From contig CANTUR010000069.1 in the NCBI GenBank assembly GCA_947683625.1, forward strand, positions 2,790,001-2,854,000: a stretch of DNA of 64,000 nucleotides, written 5' to 3'. A program made the position numbers and the translations under genes. Below are positions 47,641 to 59,630 of this stretch, piece by piece. Every line of letters begins with the position of its first letter. The stretch's first letter is position 1. This DNA comes from Mallotus nudiflorus (taxonomy: Eukaryota > Streptophyta > Magnoliopsida > Malpighiales > Euphorbiaceae). Below the pieces are notes generated by a model, which worked only from the letters and a program-made list of their open reading frames with translations, was not told where the DNA came from and did no database searches.

Positions 47641-48868
47641 CACTAGTGCATGGAGAAAATCCATAGAAAATGTTACCATGATAAATATTGCATTTATTAT
47701 TCCTAATAATAAACTCAAAACCTTTCTTGTCCAAACAAGAAACATAAATAATATTCCTACATGTAGTAGGCACATAATAACAATTTTCCAAATTTAAAAC
47801 AAGTCCACTAGGCAAAGTTAACTCATAAATCCCTATAGCTAAAGTAGTAACTCTTACTCCATTACTAACTCATAGGTCCACTTTGCCTCTAGCCAATGAT
47901 CTACTCCTTTTTAGGCCCTACACATTAGTACAAATGTCGGATCCTGATCTAGTATACAATACCCAAGAATCAGAAGTAGACAAATTAATTTTTATAACAT
48001 GAATACCTAAAGAGGTAGTCGCACTACCATTATTCTTGTTCAAATCATTCATATATAGCTTGCAATTTCTTTTCCAATGACCTGGCTCATTGCAGAAAAA
48101 GCATATTCCCTCCTTTGGTGGCTTTGCTTGAGGTTTAGCTTTGAACTTGGGCTTAGGCTTTGGTTTTGGCTTTTGAAAGCCTTTGGGAGCCTTGCCCTTT
48201 CCTTTTCCAACCTTTTTGATACCCTTGACCTTATTAACCATTAGAACATCCTTGGTGGAATTCTTAATGTTCTTTTCAATAGTTTTAAGCATCCCATGCA
48301 ACTCTAAAACAGTTTTGTCCATACTATATATATTGAAATTCATGATGAAACTATCATAAGCTTCGGGTAAAGATTGGAGAATGATATCAATAGCTAATTC
48401 TTATTCAATCTTGAGACCAAGCTTGTCCAAGTGTTCAAGATGACCCTTTATCTTGAGAACATAAGGACTGATAAAGCCGCTAGTAGTCAACTTCCAAGAG
48501 AGCCATGCCCTGATGGCATTGAACCTTTTGATTCTAGCTTTCTCTTAGAACATTTCCTTTAGATGGCCTATCATAGTATAAGCCTCCATTTCCATTAATT
48601 GCTTTTGAAGCTCAGACTCCATTCATCCAAGCATGAGACAAGTGACATCAACTAAATCATTGAGATGCTTACTATAAGCATCCTTTTGTGCTTTATGAGC
48701 ATTATCAGCTGGTTCCTCTAGGATGGGTTTATCATGGATATATTCCTTTCTTTCTTACCTTAGAACAATTCATAGGTTTTTATACTAGTCAAGAAAGTTA
48801 GTCCTATTTAGCTTATCCTTCTCAAGGATCAATCGTAGTGACATAGTAGGTGCAATGTTTGATGTCAT
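47641..48868 (-). pseudogene. Copia E gag and protease
   Basis: The start is chosen at 48868, giving MTSNIAPTMSLRLILEKDKL with TNFLD next, the typical opening of this copia Gag. The frame has stops at tryptophan and glutamine positions. The C-terminal part has a basic KGKGKAPKGFQKPKPKPK tract and the zinc knuckle CFFCNEPGHWKRNC (CX2CX4HX4C). The protease reads WVLYTRSGSD where relatives have a D-[ST]-G active site, so the catalytic Asp and the Gly are both lost. Gag would form particles and protease would process the polyprotein. Confidence 0.87.
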
Positions 48869-49117
48869 TATCTATAATAAATATATAAGAGTATATTCAA
48901 TTTTATTATGAAAAAGGCATAAGAAAACTCCCACTAAATTTTCATAAATTATAAAACCCTCAAAATAATTTCAAAAATTAAAATTTCTTAATGAGCCATG
49001 GTCCATATTTCACCCTACTTTAAGTAAGTTTTGGCTTATCACTTAAAGTGTGGTTATTTAGGTAGGTAACACTTTACCAATTACATCTCATGTAATTATT
49101 GGATAATTATAGGATAT
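48869..49117 (-). other. Copia E leader, gag-proximal part
   Basis: Non-coding sequence between the gag start and the Athila insertion. The last five bases before the insertion are GATAT (49113-49117). Confidence 0.75.
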
Positions 49118-50732
49118 TGAAGTGGGTAGAATTGTATAACCCTAGTCTCTAGGACTTAGTATAGAGTAAGTAGGGTATCGAACACTCAGGAATTTTTGGA
49201 CAATTCTTATATTAACCGGATAGTTACTTAGATGGATAGGCAAAACTAAATCAAAATAAATTAAAGAATCTAATTACTACTAATTTACTATAATACTAAA
49301 TAGAAATAAAATGTAAATATATATAAGAGAAGTACAATTCAGAATGTAAATAAGAACTTATAAAAGATTATCATAAAACATAATGATTGGAAATTAGTAC
49401 ATATTATCATTAAAAGCAATTCTCATTGTTAATTTAAAGTTAGAGTCTCTAAAGGTAACTCTCGTTATCAATTAGAAGTGTTTCCTCTTAGAGTCTGCAA
49501 GCACTCTCATTGTATTACAGAGATAAGATAAAATCATAAATCACATTATACCAATAAATCCTTAAAAGCAACTCTCATTGTCGATCAAGGATGATTCTAT
49601 CTATAGTCTACAATCACTTTTATGTCTTTGTAGAGATAGACAAAAAATCATAAAGTAATTATACTAACTCTTTTCCCTTAAAATAAATTCCTTATCTCTA
49701 AGTAAATCCAATTCTTAAGTAATTTCAATTATATGTCCACCAAATTACTCCAACTCTCGTTGTAAGTAATTTTAATTAAAATAAGTTACATATGGTGATC
49801 AATCATAAATAAATTAATTAAGCACTAATTGAAATTAAATCATAAATAAAATAAGATAGAAAATATAGTTCTTATTTAATTCATCATTGCTTCTCAAACA
49901 AGACTTAGCCAAGAAACATAGTTAGAGAACAATAAGAAAAGAAGAAAGAGAATTGATAAAACCCTTTTTACTAAATCTTCCAGCACTTGCTTGATGTAGA
50001 GCAATCTTTTCTTCTTGCTTCTTACTTGATCTCCTTCTAGTTGATCTTCAAACACTAAGTCTAAGCAATAATTGCTCTAATGAAGTTATATATTTTAAAT
50101 CATCATCCTCTAAAATAATCAATCATTTCTCATAATTGTTCAGTTCATAATTGATCTATATATAGACCTTATAGGTGGTTAAAAGGAGTTACAATTGGAA
50201 AGGTACCCTTTTAAATGAAGGGTCATAACTCAATGTAAATATAGTAAATTCTAAGGCATTTTTTCCTTCTAGAAGACCTTATCTTGAGAATGTCCTTAAT
50301 AAAATTTCTATATCTCTGAATCATCTTTCCATAAAAACTTGAATCACCTCATTTGGATGCCTGTAGAGGAAGTTATGGCCAAAATATGAAAACAGCTCAA
50401 AGCTAGAAAGTTGCAACCCTTTGGTGAGACATCACCGGGACGACTCGACACGGCTTGCCTTTGTCACGACTCGTTCCCACTATAACAACTCATGCTAGTA
50501 TCAATTCAACTTCCTTTCACTTCTTAAGCTTCATACTTTATTCTAAAAAGTCCAAAGTCCTTCCCATACATCAATTGAACCTAAAAATATATATAAAACA
50601 TACAAACTAACATAAAAAGCAATTAGAACTAAAAATAGCATTTTCATAACTAAATAAACACACAAACTAAACTAAAATTAAAAAAACAATAACTATAATA
50701 CCTAAATAACTATGCATATTTGCAATGTATCA
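49118..50732 (-). repeat. Athila 3' LTR
   Basis: 1615 bp. Plus-strand ends are TGAAGTGGGTAG and GCAATGTATCA. It is longer than the 5' LTR because the latter lacks about 170 bp that here follow GGAAAGGTACCC (about 50218-50385). It contains an internal direct repeat of about 140 bp (49411-49550 and 49551-49675) built on AACTCTCATTGT. Confidence 0.92.
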
Positions 50733-50750
50733 AACTCCCCCACACTTAGA
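50733..50750 (-). other. Athila polypurine tract
   Basis: Minus strand TAAGTGTGGGGGAGTTT ends directly at the 3' LTR start (50732). It is purine-rich and in the position needed to prime plus-strand synthesis. Confidence 0.88.
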
Positions 50751-51769
50751 CCTTGCTTGCCCTTAAGCAAGTAAAGATCAAACATGATGAAATTAACAAA
50801 ATTATCATTTACTCCAAAACAAGGGTAGCATCCTTATCAAGTCATTTTGATCATGAATGAAGTTAGAAAAGGATAATTCAATAAGTGAATTTCCAATGCT
50901 CAATAATGATAAAATAAACAAGTCTCATAACATAGGCAACAAGCTTATCAAATTATCTCAATCTACTAAAAATAAAATAAAAAATGCAAAGTCAAAGTTC
51001 TAACCAAGCTACTTAACCAAAATAATTGTGCTTCAAACTTAGGAATTCTAGAGGAAAAAACAACCTTGAGACAATGTTAAGCACACATACCAACATACTT
51101 TTCTCATGGCATTTTTAGACATTTTATTCATAAGCATACTTACTAGATGTACTCTTTTCGAATGAATGCAAATGAGGAGCAAACACAAATGCACTCAACT
51201 TACTTGAGATCCATCTACTTGTGACATTATACATCTCTTTCCAAATGAATGCAACTAAGGAGCATACTCAATTGCACACAACTTACTTAAGATGCATCAA
51301 CTTACAAGCATTATAAATATTTTATTTTTCTTCTTTTTTTTAAGTCTTCATCCAGTATTGAAAAGCAATTTTCATATGTATTATGGCTATATTTTTCTTA
51401 AGATTACCTAAATCTCTAGAAAACCTAAGCTTAAATCATTACTACCTAGCCTTAAGCATAGTTAGCAAGTTGACTAAAGTATTCTTTAAATTTTAAAAAT
51501 AATAAGAAAAGATAAAAAAAAATATAAACTTACTACTTATACTATATGAAACTTAAACTTCTACCAATTGAGTAATAAGAAACTCATTATTAACAAAACA
51601 TATTGACTTTATCAAAATTAAAAAGACTATTAAGGATGGCTACTTATTAAATATAGGAGCAAAATGAATAACAAAATTAATGCAAATACACAAAAATATA
51701 GTGAAAATTCATAAACTAATATAACATCCTAATATATAAATGATTAATATACTAATACTAATATATATC
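50751..51769 (-). other. Athila 3' untranslated region
   Basis: 1 kb of AT-rich sequence without a gene, bounded on both sides by the same AAGTGTGGGGGA motif. A direct duplication of about 90 bp is present at about 51130-51220 and 51225-51310 (shared AATGAATGCAA, GGAGCA and CAACTTACTT). Confidence 0.7.
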
Positions 51770-51770
51770 C

Positions 51771-51786
51771 CTTCCCCCACACTTAA
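51771..51786 (-). other. Second polypurine-tract-like motif of Athila
   Basis: Minus strand TTAAGTGTGGGGGAAGGG shares AAGTGTGGGGGA with the 3' polypurine tract. It lies just after the third frame, about 1.04 kb inside the element. It could act as an internal plus-strand primer or be a duplication remnant. Confidence 0.6.
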
Positions 51787-51849
51787 GAGCATACATTGTC
51801 CACAATGTAAAGAAAAGAAAGCAAAGGAAAGGATAGAAATACTTCCCTA

Positions 51850-53056
51850 ATCATCAATTGGAGTAGTGGGTAGAGACTCAATGGAGTATCTCGATTGAGC
51901 AAAGTATTAGTTCAACTTGTACTCCATTTTTCGTTAACGACAAGCCAATTGTTTTTAGTGAAACTCCATCTCATTCAATTGCCCTTGCAAGGCAATTTGA
52001 TTGTTCAGAATTTGGTCCCAAATGGGAGGGTGATCATGTGAAGAGCCCTGTGCACTTTGAATAGGATAGGTTAGCAAAGGAACATCTCCAAATGGTTAAT
52101 AATGAGGAAGTTCTTCCTCCGGTTCACTTTCTGTTGGATAAGCAATGGGAGACTCCGCAACCCGAGATGATCCAGCAAGTTCACACCAACATGAATGTGA
52201 TCGGATGGGAATAAATTAAAATCCTGCATCAAAAAATTCCCCTCTCATAAAAGAATGGTTAGTAAAATAAGAGCATTCAACCTTGTAAGTATAACTAGCA
52301 AGATTAACATTCAAAGCCTTAGCTACTATTATGATCACATGTCCTTATGTTAAGGGTGAATCCTTACATGGAGCACAAGATAATAACTGATTGAATATCC
52401 AATAAGTCCAACAAATTTTCTTCTTGTTATGAATACACCACATAAGACACATATCTTGTACAGAAACCCTATTGAACTCAGACTTGTGAAAAACAACACA
52501 TGTTAGGACCTTATGCAATAACTAGTATTTAATGTCTTTAATGAACATTGCCTTAGGTTTTTTAGGTTGAAAAGGGGTTTGCAAAATAGATAAAAATGTC
52601 CAAAATTCATTCAACTTGAAGTTAAATGAGGGATCACATAACCCATTTTTTTAAAACCAAACACAGATGCATGAAAGAATAGTTTAATTGGTGTTTCTTT
52701 CCTTCCATCCTAAATTCCATAATTTGGGAATTTTTCTCATTAACATCCAAAGTAGTGTAGAATTCAGTAAGTAAATTAACATAGGTGTCCTCATGCATAG
52801 AAACAAACTTCTTAAGGCGACATTGAGTTAACATTTTCTTAAACACCTCAAGCATACCCATATTGTTCAAAAGAGAGTTAGAAATATACTTACAACCCAA
52901 GATTTCTCTAAACCTGATTGTTGTCAGCTTAGCACCTTTTGCATATGAAAGGATTAAAAACTTAGCCTTGTAAATCTTGCTTAGATTTTCTTCCTCTTCT
53001 TCATGGGATTCTTCAATGTGTGGCCTCTTGGATGATAATCCTCTAGTCTTTCTCAT
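51850..53056 (-). pseudogene. Athila third frame (env-like position)
   Basis: Starts MRKTRGLSSKRPHIEESHEE at 53056 and stays open for 140 codons. After a frame change near 52635 it continues for about 250 more codons with a few stops (blocks LNEFWTFLSILQ, MFIKDIKY, VLTCVVFHKSEFNRVSVQDM and LMWCIHNKKKICW). Proteins of this kind follow integrase in Athila elements and are annotated as ATHILA ORF or plant transposon protein. They are often called env-like from position only. I see no signal peptide or clear membrane span in the open part; the N-terminus is basic then acidic. Function unknown. Confidence 0.75.
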
Positions 53057-53060
53057 GGTG

Positions 53061-54170
53061 TTAGTGTTGATTGAATAAAGTTAAGAAGTGCATAAATGAA
53101 AATGGAAAAATAGAGTAAAGAAGATGGAATAGGAAGCGTGGTATTGATTTGGGTAGGGTTTGATTTAGAGAAGAAATGAAGAGTCTTGTGTTTATGGAAG
53201 AGAGAATAAAGAAGATGAAGGAATATGAGGTGTTGAGTGTATTTAAGTGTTGAATTTCATTTGGAAATTTGAGAATGGAAGATATGGGAGATTGGGTAGT
53301 CAAAAGGGTGTATTTATAGATAGTATAGGGGGTGTAAGAGATGGTGAAAGGTTGTGGAAGAGAAATGTGAAAAGGTGTGTATAGATATGAAAAGACATGA
53401 CCTCTTTAAAAGAAAAAGACAACTTTTCAAATCTAAAACTGAATTAAGAATAAATAAACAGTTATAAAAAGATTTATAAAAAAATGCTATCTTATGGTTG
53501 CTGTAAGTGTGTGTAATTGGATGTGTAAAATGCACATAAATATCTTGATGGAACAACTCGACATAGGGTGTCGAGTCGGTATGGAAGCTTTCTGTATCGA
53601 GTCATTCCACAGGAATGACTTGTTACGGCTTCTTTGCGTGAGGGATCAAGTCATACCAAGCATAACAACTCAATATGATGACTCTCAGTAATGACTCGTC
53701 CCACTGTAACGACTCATTATGGCGTCTTGTATTCCTAGGTCAAGTCATCCATTGCAAAATGACTCAGCATGCTATCTTTCTGTAATGACTCGTGACTGTG
53801 TAATGAGTCGTGACTGTATACTAATGTGCAAATATAATTTCAATGAAACAATATATGAAAGAATGCATAAAAATAAAAACTAATCATAAACCAAATGTGT
53901 ACTTAAAACTAATCATAAAGAAATGTGAATAAATAAGTGAAATAAACTAAGAAAAAGAAATATTATAGTAAAAAAATGTGTGAATTCAAAAATATTATAA
54001 ATAGAACTTTTGCTAACTAAAATAAAATTAAATAAGAATGAAATTCAAGCATCGAATATAAAAATGTGTAACAAAATAAAAGAAAAAATGTGTTTATTCT
54101 TACCATGCTAAATTTAAAGGTCTATAGCTTGACCTTACCTTAATTTCATTAAGATGTAGAAAGGTAGTTA
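53061..54170 (-). other. Athila integrase to third-frame spacer
   Basis: 1.1 kb non-coding. 53061-53556 (minus) carries two 80-codon frames rich in Phe, Ser and His that have no family match. 53540-53830 is packed with TGACTCGT-like words in both orientations. 53830-54170 is AT-rich without features. Confidence 0.7.
53548..53825. promoter_or_regulatory. TGACTCGT motif cluster in Athila spacer
   Basis: About 13 occurrences in 280 bp of GACTCGT/GACTCAT or the reverse GAGTCAT/AAGTCAT, for example AATGACTCGTC, AACGACTCATT, ATCGAGTCATT and AATGACTCGTG. The same words occur in both Athila LTRs near 50450 and 60780 (CACGACTCGTTCCCACTATA and ATGACTCATTCCCACTATA). The core TGACTC is a typical bZIP target, so regulatory use is possible but inferred. 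Confidence 0.45.
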
Positions 54171-54172
54171 GA

Positions 54173-55502
54173 TCAGGTTGGATCAATTGCATCACTGATT
54201 AAGTAAGGTTTCAGATGATGTTCATTTACCTTGAAGATTTCCCCTTTATTATTAGCAATTTCCATTACACTATGAGGATATACCTTAACAACTTTAAACG
54301 GACCTGACCACCGTGATTTCAACTTTCCTAAAAATAACTTCAGTCTTAAATTAAAAAGGAGAACAAGCTCACCCTCCTGAAATTCCTTCTTAGTTAAATG
54401 CTTATCATGCCACAATTTAGTATGATCCTTGTATAGCTTAACATTTTTGTAAGCATTAATTCTCAATTCATCTAACTCATTGAGTTGAAGTAACCTTTTC
54501 TCACCTGCCTTCATCATATCAAAATTTAGAGCTCTTATTGCCCAATATGCTTTGTGCTCAAGCTCAATGGGTAGGTGACATGACTTCCCATATATCAATT
54601 AATGAGTAAGGCCAATTGGGGTTTTGAAAGTTGTCCTATAATGCATCATCAAGCTTCAATGCCCAATCTTTCCTTGAAGAAGACACTGTTTTCTCAAGAA
54701 TCCATTTAATTTCTCTATTACTCACCTCGACTTGCCCACTCATTTGTGGGTGATATGGAGTAGCAACCTTGTGTGTTACTCCATACTTTTTCAAGAGAGC
54801 TTCAATCACATGGTTACAAAAATGGGAACCTCCATCACTTATCAATGCTTTAGGGGTACCAAATCTTGGAAAAATTACTTTCTTAATCATTTTCTTAACC
54901 ACTCTAGCATCATTTGTCAAGGTTGGCATGGCTTCTACCCACTTAGAGATGTAATCAACCATGACCAAAATATATTTGTAACCCAAGGAACTAGGAAATG
55001 GACCCATAAAGTCTATTCCCCAAGCATCAAAGATCTCAATTTCAAGAATCCCTTTCAATGGCATCTCATGTTTCTTTGATATATTTCCCATCCTTTGACA
55101 TCTATCATATGTAAGCACATATTCTCTAGCATCCTTAAACAAAGTAGGCCACCAAAATCCAAATTGAAGTACCTTACATGCTATCTTTGATGCTCTAAAA
55201 TGTCCACCAACCTCCAAAGAATGATAATGCTTCAAAACATCTTGGACTTCATCTTGGGGAATGCATCGTCTAATCAAGCCATTCACGCACCTTTTGTAAA
55301 GTAATGGCTCCTCCCAATAGTAGAAGCTTCTGTCATGTAAAAAATTTTTCCTTTGTCTATAATCCATGCCATAAGGAAGAATACCACTTATAAGATAATT
55401 TGCAATATCTGCAAACCATAGAAGTTCTTTTGATGCAATAGTTAGGAGATATTCATCATGAAATGTCTCATTGATTGTCACACCATCATCATTCTTTTTC
55501 AA
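54173..55502 (-). pseudogene. Athila integrase
   Basis: The frame from 55502 has the zinc finger (HYHSLEVGGHF then CQRM, with the first Cys of the pair as YDRC) and the core FDAWGIDFMGPF, LISDGGSHFCN and HPQMSGQVEVSNRE, so all three catalytic acids are present. It breaks near 54636. The C-terminal domain continues in another frame at 54598-54173 (IYGKSCHLPIELEHKAYWA, WHDKHLTKKEF, SRWSGPFKVVKVYP). Only one clear frameshift is needed to explain the break, so this is among the best-preserved enzyme regions in the window. Confidence 0.92.
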
Positions 55503-56790
55503 TCCATCATGATTAAACCTTGATAGGTGATCGGCAACAAGGTTCTCACTTCATTTCTTGTCTCTCACTTTCCAATCAAATTCTTGAAGCATTAAGATCC
55601 ATCATAGGAGTCTAGGTTTTTCATCCTTCTTGCTTAAAAGATACTTAAGAGTAGCATGATCTGAATAAACAATCACCTTTTTCCCTACAAGGTATGCTCT
55701 AAACTTATTAAATGCATAAATAAAAGCAAACAACTCCTTTTCTGTAGTGGTGTAGTTAATCTAAGTATCATCAAGTAGTTTGCTAGCATAGTAAATAACA
55801 TAAGGCTTACCTTCTTTTCTTTGCCCCAAAATAGCCCCCACTGCAAAGTTACTAGCATCACACATTATCTCAAATGGTTTGTGCCAATTAAGTGGCTACA
55901 AAATAGGTGCTGAAATAAGAGCCTTCTTTAAAATTTGAAATGCTTCTAGACATGCATCATCAAACTCAAAATTTATGTCCTTGGCAAGCAATTTACATAG
56001 TGGCTTTGCAATTTTAGAAAAATCATTGATAAACCTTCTATAAAAACCAGTATGTCCAAGAAAACTTCTCATATCCTTAACACATTTTGGAGGCGGAAAA
56101 TTAGTAATTACTTCGATCTTTGCCCTATCAACTTCAATGCCTCTCTTTGAAACTAAATGTCCAAGAACTATGCCTTCTTGTGGCACTTTTCCCAATTCAG
56201 AACTAATCCATGCTCAATACACCTATCAAGAACTTTAGATAGATTGTCTAGATAATTAGAAAATTCAGTACCATAGACATTAAAGTCATCCATAAAAACT
56301 TCTACACAATCATCAAGTAAATCACTAAATATGGAAAACATGCATCTTTGAAAAGTTGCAAGCGCATTACATAAACCAAAAGGCATATGTGTAAAAGCAA
56401 AAGTACCATATGGACATTTAAAGGTAGTCTTAGCTTGATCTTTAGGATGAATAAGAATATGATAGAACCCACTAAGTCCATCCAAATAACAAAAATAAGA
56501 AAAATTAGCTAACCTCTCAAGAACTTGGTCAATAAAAGGCAATGGGAAGTGATCCTTCTTAGTTTCTTTATTTAGTTTTTTATAATCAATACACAAACTC
56601 CATCCTATAACAGTTCTGGTAGGTATCAAGTCATTAGATTCATTCCTAACAACGGTTAAGCCTCCTTTCTTTGGTACAACCTGAACGAGGCTCACCCATT
56701 TGCTATCACTAATGGAATATATGATTCCATTATCAAGCAGCTTAGTCACCTCTTTTCTTACCACTTTTTTGAGAGTATGTTTTAATCGTC
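55503..56790 (-). pseudogene. Athila reverse transcriptase and RNase H
   Basis: The RT frame 56168-56764 has VVPKKGGLTVVRNE, CIDYKKLNKETKKDHFPLPF, DGLSGFYHILIHPKDQ and CVEVFMDDFNVYG, with FMDD retained. After a frameshift near 56180 it continues at 56195-55896 with GIVLGHLVSKRGIEVDRAK and SFLGHTGFYRRFI. RNase H follows at about 55880-55510 (MCDASNFAVGAILGQ, YTTTEKELFAFIYAFNKFR, VYSDHATLKYLLSKKD). This is the Athila order and motif set. Confidence 0.92.
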
Positions 56791-57760
56791 TTTAACCTTC
56801 AATGGAAGGCTTAGCATTATCTTCTAAAAGAATTCTATGCATACATATATGAGGACTAATACCCTTTAAATCACTTATAGAATAACCAATGGCATTCTTA
56901 TGTTTATTCAATGCATCATATAAGGCATCAACATTATCACTAGGCAAAGATGAATTAACAATAAAAGGAAATTTAAGATTAAAGTCAAGAAATGCATATC
57001 TGAGATTTAATGGTAGAGGCTTGAGCTCTAACTCAACTTCTTCACTTGATGTAGTATCTTTTGGATCATCCTCTCTCCTTGAAGGTTCAAATCTTAATGT
57101 CCTTTGAAAAGGTTGATACGGAATTATCTCCAAAATTTGCTCATTAGCTTTTTCCATCATGTATAGCTCCATAGAATCATTCCTCAAACACTCATAAATT
57201 ACTTCTTCAATGCATTCATCAATAGAATCAATTTTACTAGCCACTTCCACTGGTGTTGACTTCATTATATTCAGCACATCGAATTCCATACATTCATTAT
57301 CCACCTCAAATGTGATTTGTCCTTTCTTCATATCAATGATTGCTCCTGCTATCCTCAAAAATGGTCTTACAAAATTGGGATCCCAAGATCCTCCTCCATT
57401 TCCAACACAACAAAGTTAGTTGGTATTACAAGCTTACCCACTTTGGTTAGCACATTTTCTAGAACGCCAAGTGGATATGTAACAGATTTATCCACTATGG
57501 AAAGACACATATTGGTAGGCTTGAGCTCATCCAAATTTAGCTTCTAAAATAGAATAAGGCATAAGGCTAACACTAGCACTAATATCACATAATGCTTTAT
57601 CAAAATGCGTACCTCCAATTATACAAGGAACCGTAAAAGAACCAGGATCCCTAAGCTTTGGTAGAGACTTGAAGTACATAGCTTTGGATTCTTCAACAAG
57701 AGATACTAAACCATAATCTTCAAGCTTGCTTTTATGATTAATAATATCCTTCAAGAATTT
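56791..57760 (-). pseudogene. Athila protease and protease-RT linker
   Basis: The frame 57527-57754 has DPGSFTVPCIIGGTHFDKAL and LCDISASVSLMP. Relatives have a D-S-G active site, here D-I-S, so the Gly is lost. After a frameshift near 57545 it continues with NVLTKVGKLVIPTNFVVLEM and RPFLRIAGAIIDMKKGQI, the C-terminal half. 56792-57358 is the linker to RT (SLPSDNVDALYDALNKH, SPHICMHRI). Plus-strand frames here are shadows. Confidence 0.85.
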
Positions 57761-59464
57761 ACCCTAAGCTGGCATATCTCTAATAGCATCCAAAAATGGT
57801 ATAGTGATAGTAATTTCCTTAAGATAATCAAGGAATTTTCTAAATTGCTTGTTTAAGTTATGCCTTATGAACCTTTGAGGAAAAGGAAGAGTTTTAATAT
57901 CCACCTTTCATTCCTTATTATTTGATGGTAAGACATCTTCCTTATTACTTTTCTTCTTACACTTTTCATCATTTTTACTTCTAACATCCACCTCCTCAAT
58001 CTCTACCCCATCATCCTCATCATCAACCACTCTCTTTTTCTTATTGAGATCTTTTTTAACCTCCTTACCATTGTACAAGGTAATTTCTTAACAAGACTCT
58101 TTTTGTACATACTCTAGTTGGCGAAGGAGCTTTCCCAAAGGTTTAGTGTTGGATGAAGATGCTTGTTAGGCAATTTGGGTTTCAAGGATACAGTTATGAG
58201 TAGCAATTGGTTCAAGTTTAGAATTTAGTTGCTTAAATTGCTCCTCATTTTGTTTGTTTATGGACATTTGTTGGTTAACAAAATGCTCCATAAGATTTTC
58301 AAGAATAGGTTTAGGATGGGTAGGACTAAAGGTTTGTTGTTTCATAGGAAATCCAATGGGTTTTGAAGTTTGGTGTTTGGGTTATATAGAGGGTTTAATT
58401 GAGAGGACGGGTTTGACCATGAGAATCTAGGATGGTTCCTCCACTGAGGGTTATAATTATTGGAATTCGGCCCCATTCATTGGTTAAAACCTCCTTGCAC
58501 ATAATTCACATCCTCATTTTTAGTTATATTGCATTGAGAATATGAATGAGGTCCTCCACAAGTCTCACAAACAACATTGGCACATTCTAATGAATTAATT
58601 TGAGAATTATTTACCAATTTAGTGAGAGCATCTATCTTTGCATTCAGCATTTTAATTGTGTCAAGTTCCAAAACTCCCTTTGCTTTTGCCATTGTGGTTT
58701 CATCACCCATGTACCCTTGAGATGCAAGTTCTTCTAGCAAGGTTACGGCTTCTCTAGCCATTTTATCCATCCATTTTCCACCAAATGCTACATTGATGAT
58801 GCTTCTATTTTCATCTGTCAATCCATTATAGAAAATTTGAGGAATCATCCATTCCAACAAGCCATGATGTGGACACTACCGTTGAAGTTCTTTAAACCTC
58901 TCCTAGGCCAAATAGATTGTCTCACTTCCACTTTGCTTGAAAGTAGTGATCTCATTTCGAAACTTGGTTGTCTTGTGTGGTGGAAAATATTTGTGTAAAA
59001 ATGCTTCCTTTAATTGATCCCATGTTGTGATTGATTCATTTAGCAAACTAACAAGCCAAAGTCATGCTTTGTCCTTAACTAAAATGGAAAGAGTCGTAGC
59101 TTTATAGCATCATTTGTCACACCATTAATCTTGAAGGTTGCACACACATTGAGGAAAGTCAAAATGTGGCATAAGGATCTTCTCCTTGTAAGCCTCCAAA
59201 CTTATTATTTTGCACCATTTGTCTAATACTTGGCTTGATCTCAAAATTGTTATTAGCAATAGCCGGAGCCACTATTCCACCAAAACTATCTGAGATGTTG
59301 GGCTTCACAGAATCTCCAAATGTCCTTCTCTCTGGTTGAGCCATTTTATTCAAATTAAGTTGGTTTTCTCTTCTTTGTCTTTGTTCCCTGCATAAAGCAC
59401 ATAAAGTTATATCAATTTCAAGATCAAATTTTAAATTGCTATCACTAGTACTTCTAGTGAGCAT
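57761..59464 (-). pseudogene. Athila gag
   Basis: The start at 59464 gives MLTRSTSDSNLKFDLEIDIT, with FGGIVAPAIANNNFEIKPSI and NNKFGGLQGEDPYATF after it, the diagnostic Athila Gag N-terminus. A stop-rich central part follows. 58477-58860 reads IPQIFYNGLTDENRSIINVA, ALLEELASQGY-like LLEELASQGY, and the zinc-like CETCGGPHSYSQC. Next comes the linker with LPFPQRFIRHNLNKQFRKFL and KFLKDIINHKSKLEDYGLVS to 57761. Gag forms the particle. The stops cluster at Trp and Gln codons. Confidence 0.88.
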
Positions 59465-59607
59465 GTAAATTCATAATCAAACAAATAACAAAAATAACCA
59501 AAAAATAAAAATGAAAAATAAAAACAAAATAAAGAAATTAAAATTAAAATAAGGCCTATAACAACCTTTCTCTACCCTAAGTTAATAACAATTACTAATC
59601 AAAAAAG

Positions 59608-59625
59608 TCCCCGACAACGACACCA
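59608..59625 (-). other. Primer-binding site, tRNA-Asp type (Athila)
   Basis: Minus strand TGGTGTCGTTGTCGGGGA, 5 bases after the 5' LTR. It differs at three positions, all C to T, from TGGCGCCGTTGCCGGGGA, the complement of plant tRNA-Asp used by Athila and many other Ty3/gypsy elements. The changes fall in CG or CCG context. Confidence 0.88.
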
Positions 59626-59630
59626 AATTC

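Noticed and set aside
54732..55079. 115-codon plus-strand frame
   Set aside because: Antisense shadow of the well-supported Athila integrase.
56889..57547. Several plus-strand frames of 69-76 codons
   Set aside because: Antisense shadows of the Athila protease and linker.
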